46,586 nucleotides of DNA from CAYOEZ01 sp964402955 (lineage in GTDB: Bacteria; Chloroflexota; DTOL01; DAOUCN01): the NCBI GenBank assembly GCA_964402955.1, contig CAYOEZ010000010.1, forward strand, positions 1-46,586, given 5' to 3'. Under the pieces are notes generated by a model. That model was not told the DNA's origin. It saw only the letters and a program-made list of their open reading frames with translations, and ran no database searches. Shown here piece by piece: positions 24,539 through 31,694 of the stretch; the stretch's first letter is position 1, and the number at the start of each line of letters is the position of its first letter. Both the position numbers and the translations under genes were made by a program.

Positions 24539-25348
24539 ATGTTGATACTCGGAACCAAGATCACCCGTCCGCAGATCCGTAGCCAGCTTGTGGCTCGTCC
24601 CCGGCTGTTCGCTCTCCTTGATCAGACCACAGAGCGGCCGCTCACCCTCCTCTCAGCGCCCGCGGGCTTCGGCAAAACCACACTGCATGTCGCATGGGCC
24701 AGCCAGAACGCCGTCCCTGTCGCCTGGTTCTCTCTCGATGCCGGTGACAACGATCCGGAGCGCTTCCTGGCTCACTTCATCACATCAGCCATCCACAAGA
24801 ATGTGCAGAACGGCATGGCGGCGCTGGCAATGCTGCAGTCGTCGCCTCACCCTCCAGAAAACACCATTCTCGGTGCCTTCATCAATGACCTGGCCGTGTC
24901 CACGGAGCATCTGGTGCTTGTCCTCGAGGATTACCAGGTCATCACAGCGCCTGCCATCCACGACATGCTTGCCTTCTTGCTTGACCATCTGCCGTCGCGC
25001 ATCCACCTGGTCATCGCCACACGCGTCGATCCTGTGCTGCCCCTGGCTCGCCTGCGCGCCCGCAACCAGTTGCTTGACATGCCCTGGCACATCTCGCGCG
25101 TCCATCCCGACTACAAGGCGGACGTGGGACCGCCGCCGCAGGAGACACTGCTGCGGGCGGTCGAGGTAGGCAAGGAAGAGGGGCTGCGCTACGTCTATGT
25201 GGGCAACCTGCCGGGGTCAGGCCACGAGGATACGCACTGCCCATCGTGCGGCCATGCGGTGATTTGGCGCATGGGCTACAGCGTGCGCAACGAATTGCGG
25301 GGAGATGTGTGCCCACAGTGTGGGGCGCGGGTGGCGGTGGTGGTGTAA
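24539..25348 (+). pseudogene. Chimera: MalT/LuxR-type ATPase fragment joined to AmrS (radical SAM) C-terminus
   Basis: The 269-aa frame is open but joins two unrelated families. Residues 1 to about 180 are the N-terminus of a MalT/LuxR-type STAND regulator: a TKITRPQIRSQLVARPRL-like start, Walker A SAPAGFGKTT, VAWFSLDAGDNDPERF and the Walker B-like LVLEDYQVI. From about residue 182 it becomes the last part of the AmmeMemoRadiSam radical-SAM enzyme: PWHISRVHPDYK, GLRYVYVGNLPG and a C-terminal CPSCG...CPQCG zinc-ribbon-like end. The regulator lacks its DNA-binding domain and the enzyme lacks its CxxxCxxC cluster, so neither original function can survive. The junction is near 25071-25083. Confidence 0.8.
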
Positions 25349-25359
25349 GCCGATCCGAT

Positions 25360-25388
25360 TTGACAGAGACCATGGCCTGGGCTATACT
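25360..25388 (+). promoter_or_regulatory. Promoter of hicBA
   Basis: TTGACA (25360-25365), 17-bp spacer, TATACT (25383-25388), about 33 nt before the HicB start. Confidence 0.75.
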
Positions 25389-25427
25389 ACGCGCATCGTT
25401 CCCTGATATGCAAGCGGGAGGTAATCC

Positions 25428-25643
25428 ATGCGTAACGAATTCACAGCCATTTTGGAGAAGGCTGGCGACTGGTATGTAGCGTACTGCCCAGAAGTGCCAG
25501 GCGCCAATGGGCAGGGCAAAACCATGGAGGAGTGCCGCCAGAACCTAGCCGAGGCGATTGCGCTCGTTCTTGACGACCGGCGGCAGGATGCTCTGGACAA
25601 ACTGCCGGCGCATGCCATTCGTGAGATGGTTGTTGTGCAATGA
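25428..25643 (+). CDS. hicB: HicB-family antitoxin
   Basis: 71 aa; ATG 25428 with GGGAGGTAATCC upstream. A short HicB made only of the RNase H-like domain (FTAILEKAGDWYVAYCPEVPG, TMEECRQNLAEAI), without a separate DNA-binding tail. It would neutralise the HicA toxin encoded next; the genes overlap by ATGA (25640-25643). Antitoxin-first order is one of the two known hic layouts. Confidence 0.92.
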   Translation: MRNEFTAILEKAGDWYVAYCPEVPGANGQGKTMEECRQNLAEAIALVLDDRRQDALDKLPAHAIREMVVVQ

Positions 25644-25831
25644 AGCGTGAAGAGTTGATCAAGCATCTCAGGCGGCACGGCTGTCGCCTCAAACGCGAGG
25701 GACGCTCGCATTCGTTGTGGCAAAATCCCCAGACTGGCGTAGTAGAGGCTGTCCCACGCCACACAGAGATTGCCAACCATCTGGCTCAGAAGATATGCCG
25801 GGAGTTGACTGTTCCGGAGATCGGCAGATAG
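25640..25831 (+). CDS. hicA: HicA-family mRNA interferase toxin
   Basis: 63 aa with a double-stranded-RNA-binding-like fold: KREELIKHLRRHGCRLKREG, then the catalytic His in GRSHSLW and a VPRHTEIANHLAQKI helix. It cleaves mRNA when freed from HicB. All key features are present, so the module looks functional. Confidence 0.92.
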   Translation: MKREELIKHLRRHGCRLKREGRSHSLWQNPQTGVVEAVPRHTEIANHLAQKICRELTVPEIGR

Positions 25832-25850
25832 CAACTCGCGGAGGGGGCGT

Positions 25851-26075
25851 ATGCACCAGGTAACGCTTGCTCAGGCCAAGAAACACTTGGCCGACTTGAT
25901 TGACGCCGCCTTGCGTGGAGAGACGGTCGTTATTGCCAAGGATGACACGCCAGCCGTGCAGATTGTGCCGTTCCCACCCGCATCGCGCCGTCGCTTCGGC
26001 AGTGCACGAGGACTCATCGCGATTCGCGATGATTTCGACGCACCGATGCCCGACTTCAGCGAGTACGTGGCATGA
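25851..26075 (+). CDS. Phd/YefM-family antitoxin
   Basis: 74 aa; ATG 25851 with GGAGGGGGCGT upstream. Typical Phd N-terminus (VTLAQAKKHLADLIDAALRG, ETVVIAKDDTPAVQIVP) and a toxin-binding tail ending DDFDAPMPDFSEYV, as in antitoxins paired with VapC. Its stop overlaps the next start (ATGA at 26072), where the toxin should follow. Only a stub of the toxin is present, so this antitoxin appears orphaned. Confidence 0.9.
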   Translation: MHQVTLAQAKKHLADLIDAALRGETVVIAKDDTPAVQIVPFPPASRRRFGSARGLIAIRDDFDAPMPDFSEYVA

Positions 26076-26215
26076 GACTACTTCTGGACACGCACAGCTT
26101 CATCTGCCCGTCATACGGGCAAACGGTCATCCGGCGTTTCGGCTATAGCGTGCGCAACGAGCTACGGGGAGACACGTGTCCGCATTGTGGAAGTGTCTTG
26201 GCTGTTCGGCTCTAG
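26072..26215 (+). pseudogene. VapC toxin stub joined to a second AmrS C-terminal fragment
   Basis: 47-aa frame. The first 10-11 residues, MRLLLDTHSFI, are the standard start of a PIN-domain VapC toxin and contain the first catalytic Asp (D6). From residue 12 the sequence is CPSYGQTVIRRFGYSVRNEL and then CPHCG, matching the terminal zinc-ribbon-like part of AmrS and the end of the chimera at 25348. The rest of the PIN domain is lost. The two AmrS tails differ at many bases, so this is not a recent copy of the other tail. Confidence 0.75.
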
Positions 26216-26275
26216 CGCTCTCCTCTGTGTCGTGCGTGTCTTGGTGGCGTGAAGGAAGACATCCCTTCTCTGACG

Positions 26276-27220
26276 CTACGGGGTTTCTTCGAGTACCAGT
26301 TGGTTCGTTTGCGCTGCCACCTCGTTCTGCAAGCGTCTGACAGCCTCCTCGCAGTACAGCTGATTGTTGTCGATGAGCACACAACGCCGACCGAGAGAAA
26401 GCGCTGCGATCCCCGTCGTCCCGCTACCTGCAAATGGATCTGCAACCAAGCCATCTTCTGGGCAGAGCAATTTGATGAAGAACAGGGGCAAGTCTACAGG
26501 GAATACCGCTGGGTGCCCCTTGTTCTTGCCAACCAAAGGTAGCGTCAAGACATTAGAGGGCAGCACAGTTTCTTTGCCTACCCATTTGGAGATGTCTCGA
26601 CCAAACCCACTGGCATTGGCTGAGTTATGGCGACTTAGATCATTCGCACCCAGGTTCTTTAGCCGTGATTCGACCCACCCACCAATTGGACGCCTTACAG
26701 CGTCGGAGTTAAAGAAAGGACGCTTCGATTTTGCCAGGTGGAAACAGTATTCCCAGCCATCACTCAATCGGGTCGGCCAATAGCCGGGCATAGGGTTTGA
26801 TTTATACCAGAGGTAATCGTCAATGGCATACCAGCCAGCCTGGCAGAGCGCCTCGATGGTATGCCAAACATACCGATGCCTAGTACCTTCCACCACCTTG
26901 TCTTTAATGTTGATTACAAGGCTGCCCGTTGGTTTGACGGCGTTGTAGAACGCATCGTTGAAGGTCAAGAACCATTCGGCGAATCTGTCAGGGTGGACGC
27001 TATCGTAATGTCCATTTCTTGCATCTGCATATGGTGGTGAGGTAACAATCAGGTCCACCTGGTTAGCGAACGCGGCAAGTTCTGTCCGCGAGTCACCGCA
27101 GGTCACAGTGCAGACAGCTCCCCCCTTAGCCAGATTCATTGTCTTTGCCTCGTTTTCCTGCCCCTTGTCTTCAGTCTCTGCTCTTTCCAGACAATTTGCT
27201 GTAGCCTTGTCAGATTTCAT
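26276..27220 (-). CDS. Type II DNA methyltransferase, beta-class, SPPY motif (N4-cytosine or N6-adenine)
   Basis: 314 aa. Motif IV TSPPY at residues 60-64 lies near the N-terminus, and the AdoMet motif DPFAGSGTTG lies near the C-terminus; this order marks the beta class. SPPY is most often linked with N4-cytosine methylation, although adenine enzymes also use it. The gene overlaps the upstream endonuclease-like gene by 4 bp (ATGA), forming a restriction-modification pair. The segment is visibly lower in GC than its flanks, suggesting transfer. Recognition sequence cannot be read from the protein. Confidence 0.9.
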   Translation of the reverse strand: MKSDKATANCLERAETEDKGQENEAKTMNLAKGGAVCTVTCGDSRTELAAFANQVDLIVTSPPYADARNGHYDSVHPDRFAEWFLTFNDAFYNAVKPTGSLVINIKDKVVEGTRHRYVWHTIEALCQAGWYAIDDYLWYKSNPMPGYWPTRLSDGWEYCFHLAKSKRPFFNSDAVRRPIGGWVESRLKNLGANDLSRHNSANASGFGRDISKWVGKETVLPSNVLTLPLVGKNKGHPAVFPVDLPLFFIKLLCPEDGLVADPFAGSGTTGIAALSLGRRCVLIDNNQLYCEEAVRRLQNEVAAQTNQLVLEETP

Positions 27221-28101
27221 GTACGATTAGTTCCTACAAACAACTGGACTAGCTTGTATGGGTCATTGAAGGTACCAGAATCATCGATCAACCTTGCGTT
27301 CCTGCAGCACTGGCCAAAGGATTCCAGCAATTCAGCAGGTACATCTATCTGAGTGGGCAACTTATCTGCCGTAGATGCAGCCATCAGCACATCAAGTACA
27401 GCAGTCATGATGTCCTCATATGTATGATTGGCGAAGAAGGGCCAGAAGTAGTCCGAAAGCCAGACCTCTGAATTCAAAGAGTGCGGCTTACCTGTCCTTT
27501 GCTCCTGCTTGATATATCGATAGCCTCGGTCCATTGCTATGCTGAAGATACAGCAATACGCTCCTGCTCGATTCTTATCGTTTCTGGCATATGTTTCGAG
27601 CGCCTGAATCGCTTTCGGCCAGTCTTGTCCCCCCATCGTATTGCTTCTGTTCTTGACAGACACGTACAACGATAGCGGCGTTCGCTTCTTGTCTATGTAC
27701 GCAATCACTGCATTGAAGTCACCTTCGGCAGCCCCAATGTCGGAGACGCTCTTGAACCGCATAGATTTCTGAGCACAGTCAAGCGCCAAGAACTGATACC
27801 GCCAGCCAGAGTTCATCCGCTCCTTCTGTAGCGTCCGATTACGGAATTGCTCCTTACCGACTTCAGCGTACTTCTTGCCGTAGATCTGATGGGCTGAGGC
27901 AGCAGGGTCTCCAACATACTTCTTGAAGTAAGCAAAGAGGGATTTTCCTTCGTCTGCATAAATGCGATCTAGGTCTTCCTTGGTAGCATCGATCGGAATT
28001 GACAGTATCTCGCGGCTCGATTTTCTGCTAGCATTACCAATCGCTAGCCTGATGAGATCATGAAGCTGCGTCTTGGGTATCTTCCCGATGTGCGGCTCCA
28101 A
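27217..28101 (-). CDS. Putative type II restriction endonuclease
   Basis: 294 aa directly upstream of, and overlapping, the methyltransferase. A PD-(D/E)XK-like core is suggested by GDFNAVIAYID followed by LSLYVSVKNRSNTMGG: an Asp, then V-K on the next strand, with Ser where Glu/Asp is usual. Such SVK variants occur in some type II enzymes. Start is uncertain: TTG 28101 is the only candidate after an upstream in-frame stop and lacks a ribosome site, so the N-terminus may be altered. The 28102-28270 spacer holds no gene I can support. Confidence 0.6.
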   Translation of the reverse strand: MEPHIGKIPKTQLHDLIRLAIGNASRKSSREILSIPIDATKEDLDRIYADEGKSLFAYFKKYVGDPAASAHQIYGKKYAEVGKEQFRNRTLQKERMNSGWRYQFLALDCAQKSMRFKSVSDIGAAEGDFNAVIAYIDKKRTPLSLYVSVKNRSNTMGGQDWPKAIQALETYARNDKNRAGAYCCIFSIAMDRGYRYIKQEQRTGKPHSLNSEVWLSDYFWPFFANHTYEDIMTAVLDVLMAASTADKLPTQIDVPAELLESFGQCCRNARLIDDSGTFNDPYKLVQLFVGTNRT

Positions 28102-28270
28102 CGTTGAATCATCGAGGCAACCATGATAGCGACTTGCAGGATCTTAAACGCGAGGGTATTCTCGTGGGACCAATTGATCACGCTTTGCCGTACTCCACCT
28201 CTACGTTCTTTGCTTTGATAATCAGCGCTTTACGGCTGGCACCGGTAACAAGACCACAATAGCTACTGCT

Positions 28271-29014
28271 CTACGGCTTCTGCCTCTCAACAGCTTTCTC
28301 AAACACCATGAACTGCGACAGCCCAAACGCGCGCAGCGGGGTCTTCTCCATGCTGTACGTGACCCCACGCAACAACGTGCCCAGGCGCGGGCGGCGGGCA
28401 GAAATGTTGTCGTAGCCGGGGTAGATCTGCGTGTGGACAATAAAGCGGCCCGGGAAGCCGACAAAGAGGCGGCGTAGCTCGCCGGCGCGGTAGGCGCGCA
28501 CGTGCGGCGCCAGGCGGTTGCGCAGGGGCGCGGGCAGCCAGTTGACCAGCGGGATGTTGCCGAAGACGTAGCGCTTGCCCAGGCAGATGCCATGCGTCTC
28601 AAAGAAGTAGAGTCGATTGGGGCAGAAGACGACCAGCCTCCCGCCCGGCTTCAGGCAACGATAGGCCTCGCGAATCGCCTGCGCATCGTCGCTGACATGC
28701 TCGATAACCTCGTGCGAGAGGATGACGTCGAAGAAGCCGTCGGCGAAGGGCAACGTTTCAGCGGGCGCAACCTGGATGTTGGGCAGGTCGAAGCTGGCCT
28801 TCGCCACCCGCTCGCTGTCAATATCCACTCCGTAGACATCGGGGCTGAAGAAGCGCATCTTGCGCACATACGCACCCACGCCACAGCCCACGTCCAGGAT
28901 ACGCTTGTCCTTGAGCGGCGCATACTGGTTAATCAGATCCAGCCGCCTATCTTGACCGAAGCGCCACACATAGCTGGGGTGGCCTAGCTTTCTCGCCTTG
29001 TCGTCTGCGGTCAT
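28271..29014 (-). CDS. Class I SAM-dependent methyltransferase
   Basis: 247 aa. AdoMet-binding motif I ILDVGCGVGAYV (about residues 41-52), acidic motif VYGVDIDSERV, then FDVILSHEVIEHV and LKPGGRLVVFCPN, the pattern of Methyltransf_11 proteins. Substrate is not evident. ATG 29014 is the natural start but has a weak ribosome site. A long hairpin element lies immediately upstream. Confidence 0.88.
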   Translation of the reverse strand: MTADDKARKLGHPSYVWRFGQDRRLDLINQYAPLKDKRILDVGCGVGAYVRKMRFFSPDVYGVDIDSERVAKASFDLPNIQVAPAETLPFADGFFDVILSHEVIEHVSDDAQAIREAYRCLKPGGRLVVFCPNRLYFFETHGICLGKRYVFGNIPLVNWLPAPLRNRLAPHVRAYRAGELRRLFVGFPGRFIVHTQIYPGYDNISARRPRLGTLLRGVTYSMEKTPLRAFGLSQFMVFEKAVERQKP

Positions 29015-29024
29015 AGGATCTGTG

Positions 29025-29099
29025 CACCGCAGAGACGCAGAGAACGCGGAGAGGTTTCTTAGCCAGGAGGTACTCCGCGTACTCTGCGTCTCTGCGGTG
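29025..29099. repeat. Hairpin element (CCGCAGAGACGCAGAG family), copy 1
   Basis: Arms 29025-29051 and 29073-29099 pair over 27 positions with one mismatch (CACCGCAGAGACGCAGAG outer arm) around a 21-nt loop. The same family recurs at 43808-43873. Such dispersed hairpins between genes are REP/MITE-like, and this one may also end transcription. Confidence 0.85.
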
Positions 29100-29109
29100 A
29101 TCTTTCCTC

Positions 29110-29478
29110 CTATCGCGCTGTGATGGTGCAGGTGAAGCCGAACAACTCATCGCCGGCGTTGCTGAACTGGTGGATTTCATCCGGCGGCACGTAGACGACA
29201 TCGCCGAACTCCAGGTCTTGCTCGCGATCGCCGATGCGCACGCGCCCGCGGCCGCGCAGCACGACGACACCGTGCTCATGGGCGTGGGTGTGGAATGCGC
29301 TGGACGCGCCCGGCGGCAACTCGAAGTAGCGGATGATGAAGTTAGCCGAGCCTTCGTTCTCGCCGATCAGAATCTGGCGGGTAACGCCGCTCGACAGACC
29401 TTCGTCGTACTGCTTCACCTCAACGCCATCCCAGCGATATGGCCTCTTCGCGCCCTGAAACTTGTGAACGGTTCCCAT
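29110..29478 (-). CDS. Cupin-domain protein
   Basis: 122 aa from ATG 29478 with AAAGGACACAT upstream; an earlier in-frame ATG lacks a ribosome site. Motif 1 is HTHAHEHGVVVLRGRGRVRIG and motif 2 is DVVYVPPDEIHQFSN, so metal ligands are complete. It resembles small stand-alone cupins that bind a metal and a sugar or acid. No operon partner reveals its role. Confidence 0.85.
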   Translation of the reverse strand: MGTVHKFQGAKRPYRWDGVEVKQYDEGLSSGVTRQILIGENEGSANFIIRYFELPPGASSAFHTHAHEHGVVVLRGRGRVRIGDREQDLEFGDVVYVPPDEIHQFSNAGDELFGFTCTITAR

Positions 29479-29519
29479 ATGTGTCCTTTTCTGTGGATTG
29501 TGCACCGATATCCTGCCCG

Positions 29520-29550
29520 CTGAACCCTACGCCCTGAACCCTGAACCCTT
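29520..29550. repeat. GAACCCT-type short repeat, copy 1
   Basis: CTGAACCCTACGCCCTGAACC followed by CTGAACCCTT: three GAACCCT units in 31 bp. A close relative is at 31581-31611. Confidence 0.7.
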
Positions 29551-29559
29551 ACCCCATCC

Positions 29560-29754
29560 CTACTTCCTGCTCCCCTTCGCCGTGTAGTCCGGGCACCACG
29601 TCGCGTTGGGGCGTTCGGGACGGTGGCAAGCAGATCGCCAGTTCCACATGCAGTTGTCACACAGAATGGTATTCAAGCCCAGGGCGCGTTTGACCGAGAG
29701 CATGTATGGCCAATAGCGCGGCGGGCGCTCTGCTTTCCCCGCAGGGGGTTTCAC
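29560..29754 (-). CDS. Small Cys-rich (zinc-binding-like) protein downstream of tpiA
   Basis: 64 aa from GTG 29754, which shares one base with the tpiA stop codon (TAGTG). Four Cys residues in CDNCMWNWRSACHRPERP and TWCPDY (C-x2-C, then C and C) suggest a small zinc site. An internal ATG at about 29703 is an alternative start. Tight coupling to tpiA and the regular Cys spacing argue that it is real. Function unknown. Confidence 0.55.
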   Translation of the reverse strand: MKPPAGKAERPPRYWPYMLSVKRALGLNTILCDNCMWNWRSACHRPERPNATWCPDYTAKGSRK

Positions 29755-30524
29755 TATTTCTTCCCTTTCAGCTCAGCCGACTTCTGGCAGATGACGGCGA
29801 AATCAGCAGCCTTGAGGCTCGCCCCGCCCACCAGAGCGCCATCAATGTCGGGATGGGAGATGATTTCGGCGACGTTGGCTGCGGTGACGCTGCCCCCGTA
29901 CTGGATGCGCACCGCGCCGGCCGTGGGCTGGTCGTAGAGCTTGCGCACGATAGCGCGAATCCTGGCGCAGACATTCTGCGCAATCTCAGCCGTGGCGGCT
30001 CTGCCGGTGCCGATGGCCCAGACAGGCTCATAGGCGATGACGAGGCCTTTGACTTGCTCAGCGGTCAGATCGTGCAGCACACCCGTGACCTGGGCGCTGA
30101 CAACGGCGCCGGTCTCGTTGGCTTCATACTGCGCCAGTGTCTCGCCCACGCAGACGATCGGAATCAGGCTATGCTTCAGGGCCAGCTTGACCTTCTGGTT
30201 GATGAACTCGTCGCTCTCCTTGAAATACTGGCGGCGCTCAGAGTGGCCGAGGATAACATATTTACACAGCGCGGCGAGCATGACAGGCGAGACTTCGCCC
30301 GTGAAAGCGCCTTTTTCCTGCACATACATGTTCTGTGCGCCCAGACCCAGCGCGGTGCCCTTGAGGGTGGCTTTCAACGCATGGAGCGAGACGAACGGCG
30401 GGCAAAAGACGACGTCGACCGATTTGGTCAACTTGTCCAGGTCCTTCATCTGCTCGACCAGAGCGACCGCCTCGTCGACGATGGTGTTCATCTTCCAGTT
30501 GCCGGCGATAATTGGTGTGCGCAT
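29754..30524 (-). CDS. tpiA: Triose-phosphate isomerase
   Basis: 256 aa, the normal length. It interconverts dihydroxyacetone phosphate and glyceraldehyde 3-phosphate in glycolysis. Catalytic residues are visible: K11 in NWKMN, His in LGHSERR, Glu in AYEPVWAIGTG, and the phosphate loop GALVGGASL. The start is ATG 30524 (MRTPIIAGNWKMN) with GAGGAGATAAGCACC upstream; a longer reading would run into the neighbouring toxin gene. The PIN/HTH toxin-antitoxin pair is immediately upstream on the same strand. Confidence 0.97.
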   Translation of the reverse strand: MRTPIIAGNWKMNTIVDEAVALVEQMKDLDKLTKSVDVVFCPPFVSLHALKATLKGTALGLGAQNMYVQEKGAFTGEVSPVMLAALCKYVILGHSERRQYFKESDEFINQKVKLALKHSLIPIVCVGETLAQYEANETGAVVSAQVTGVLHDLTAEQVKGLVIAYEPVWAIGTGRAATAEIAQNVCARIRAIVRKLYDQPTAGAVRIQYGGSVTAANVAEIISHPDIDGALVGGASLKAADFAVICQKSAELKGKK

Positions 30525-30532
30525 GATGGTGC

Positions 30533-30967
30533 TTATCTCCTCGATGCTATTGATTCGCCTACCCAATGAACCCAGGGTAGCGTATGGTGGACGGTGTTGT
30601 ACAGCTTTTCGTCACCAGTCCAGAACTCGATTCCTTCTCGCTGTGCAAGTGCGAGATAGTGCGCATCATATGTGGCGGGTAGTCCCATGTCTGCTGCAAG
30701 CTCTCCAGCCAACTCGTGCAATCCCGGTGGTCGCAGAAGAGCGACATGAAAGGCGAAGAACGATTGGAGCATGCGGGAGCGTTCTGCTGGCGGCAGCGCC
30801 CCGCGCCGCACAGCCTTGTGGGCAATGGCAACCACTTCATAGGCCCACAGGTCTGGAGCAATGAGATCGGCGTCTGTCCACGAGGCCAGAAGTTGGAGTG
30901 CGCGGACACCCAACGGCTCATCGAGGACAATGCCGGCAATCAGGCTGGCATCCACGCATACCCTCAT
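30533..30967 (-). CDS. PIN-domain toxin (VapC-like)
   Basis: 144 aa. PIN signatures: D6 in VCVDASLIAGIV, Glu in LWAYEVV, and Asp residues in YDAHYLALA and FWTGDEKLYN, so the metal site of the ribonuclease is complete. It overlaps the upstream antitoxin by ATGA (30964-30967) and ends 8 bp before the tpiA start, so it may be cotranscribed with tpiA. Confidence 0.9.
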   Translation of the reverse strand: MRVCVDASLIAGIVLDEPLGVRALQLLASWTDADLIAPDLWAYEVVAIAHKAVRRGALPPAERSRMLQSFFAFHVALLRPPGLHELAGELAADMGLPATYDAHYLALAQREGIEFWTGDEKLYNTVHHTLPWVHWVGESIASRR

Positions 30968-31308
30968 GGCAGTTCATCCTCGCGCGCCTCATGCAGGAGA
31001 TCGACGACAGAAGGAAAGAGACGCCCTCCCATCTCCCGGCGTATTACTTCGCGCAGCGCCGTTGCCCGTTCTATCGCCTCAAGCATAACCCGTTGGCGGC
31101 TGTGGCCATCGCTATCTGGCGACGCGACAAGAGGCGTCGATTGCGCGCGCAGAAACACATTCAGGTTGGCCCCAGACACACGATAGCGCCGTCCCAGGCG
31201 AATGGCGGAGAGTTTTCCCTCCCGAATGAAGCGATAGATCGTTTTCGTATTCACTTGCAGGTAGGTCGCCACCTGATCTGGCGTCATTATTTCAGGCATC
31301 TCAATCAT
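30964..31308 (-). CDS. Excisionase/MerR-type HTH protein, antitoxin of the PIN toxin
   Basis: 114 aa; start codon preceded by CGAGGTGAAAC. Residues about 8-55 are the HTH_17 excisionase-like fold (MTPDQVATYLQVNTKTIYRF, IREGKLSAIRLGRRYRV). The C-terminal tail (about 60-114) is the likely toxin-binding region. Such HTH antitoxins partner PIN toxins and usually repress their own promoter. Confidence 0.85.
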   Translation of the reverse strand: MIEMPEIMTPDQVATYLQVNTKTIYRFIREGKLSAIRLGRRYRVSGANLNVFLRAQSTPLVASPDSDGHSRQRVMLEAIERATALREVIRREMGGRLFPSVVDLLHEAREDELP

Positions 31309-31330
31309 GTTTCACCTCGTATCTGCCCCT

Positions 31331-31359
31331 ACTCTAGCAGAAAGCCGTCTGTCTGTCAA
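31331..31359 (-). promoter_or_regulatory. Promoter of the HTH/PIN toxin-antitoxin operon
   Basis: Minus strand: TTGACA (31359-31354), 17-bp spacer, TAGAGT (31336-31331), about 20 bp before the antitoxin start. It may also serve tpiA. Confidence 0.7.
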
Positions 31360-31400
31360 TCCAACGGGCGTGTATCCGTTCACCGATGCAGTGCAGACGA

Positions 31401-31503
31401 ATGGGACGCGGATGCCCGATACTGCGGGGCAGGCTCTTGGCGCGGAAAAAGCCGCGCATGCCCACCGATCTTTCTATCCCATCCGCGAGAATCTGCGTCC
31501 CAT
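31401..31503. repeat. GGGACGCGGAT inverted-repeat element, copy 1
   Basis: Ends ATGGGACGCGGAT (31401-31413) and ATCTGCGTCCCAT (31491-31503) pair at 12 of 13 positions, with further weaker pairing inside. Related to the element at 40892-40989. Confidence 0.65.
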
Positions 31504-31580
31504 CAGAACGTCGGGTGATGATGAACAGTCGACATGAAAGGTATGGAAAACTGACCTACAACCGTCAATCCAATGTGTTT

Positions 31581-31611
31581 GCTGAACCCTGAACCCTATG
31601 CCCCGAACCCT
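31581..31611. repeat. GAACCCT-type short repeat, copy 2
   Basis: CTGAACCCTGAACCCTATG followed by CCCCGAACCCT, closely matching 29520-29550 with the units in a slightly different order. It sits just upstream of the pyrG promoter. Confidence 0.7.
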
Positions 31612-31620
31612 GTTTTTCGC

Positions 31621-31649
31621 TTGCGCGCGGCGGGCGACTATGATAGACT
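31621..31649 (+). promoter_or_regulatory. Candidate pyrG promoter
   Basis: TTGCGC (31621-31626), 17-bp spacer, TAGACT (31644-31649), predicted leader about 40 nt. No pyrimidine-type attenuator is visible in so short a leader. Confidence 0.5.
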
Positions 31650-31694
31650 GTGTCCCAATATATGAACGTCTTGCAGCAAGAAAGGAGGTCAGAA

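Noticed and set aside
24417..26215. Integrative element inserted at tRNA-Arg
   Set aside because: No integrase and no repeat of the tRNA 3' end was found downstream; only gene fragments and toxin-antitoxin modules follow.
28121..28260. Short plus-strand frame (DLQDLKREGILVGPID...) between endonuclease and methyltransferase genes
   Set aside because: No start codon with a ribosome site in that frame and no recognisable family; too short to support.
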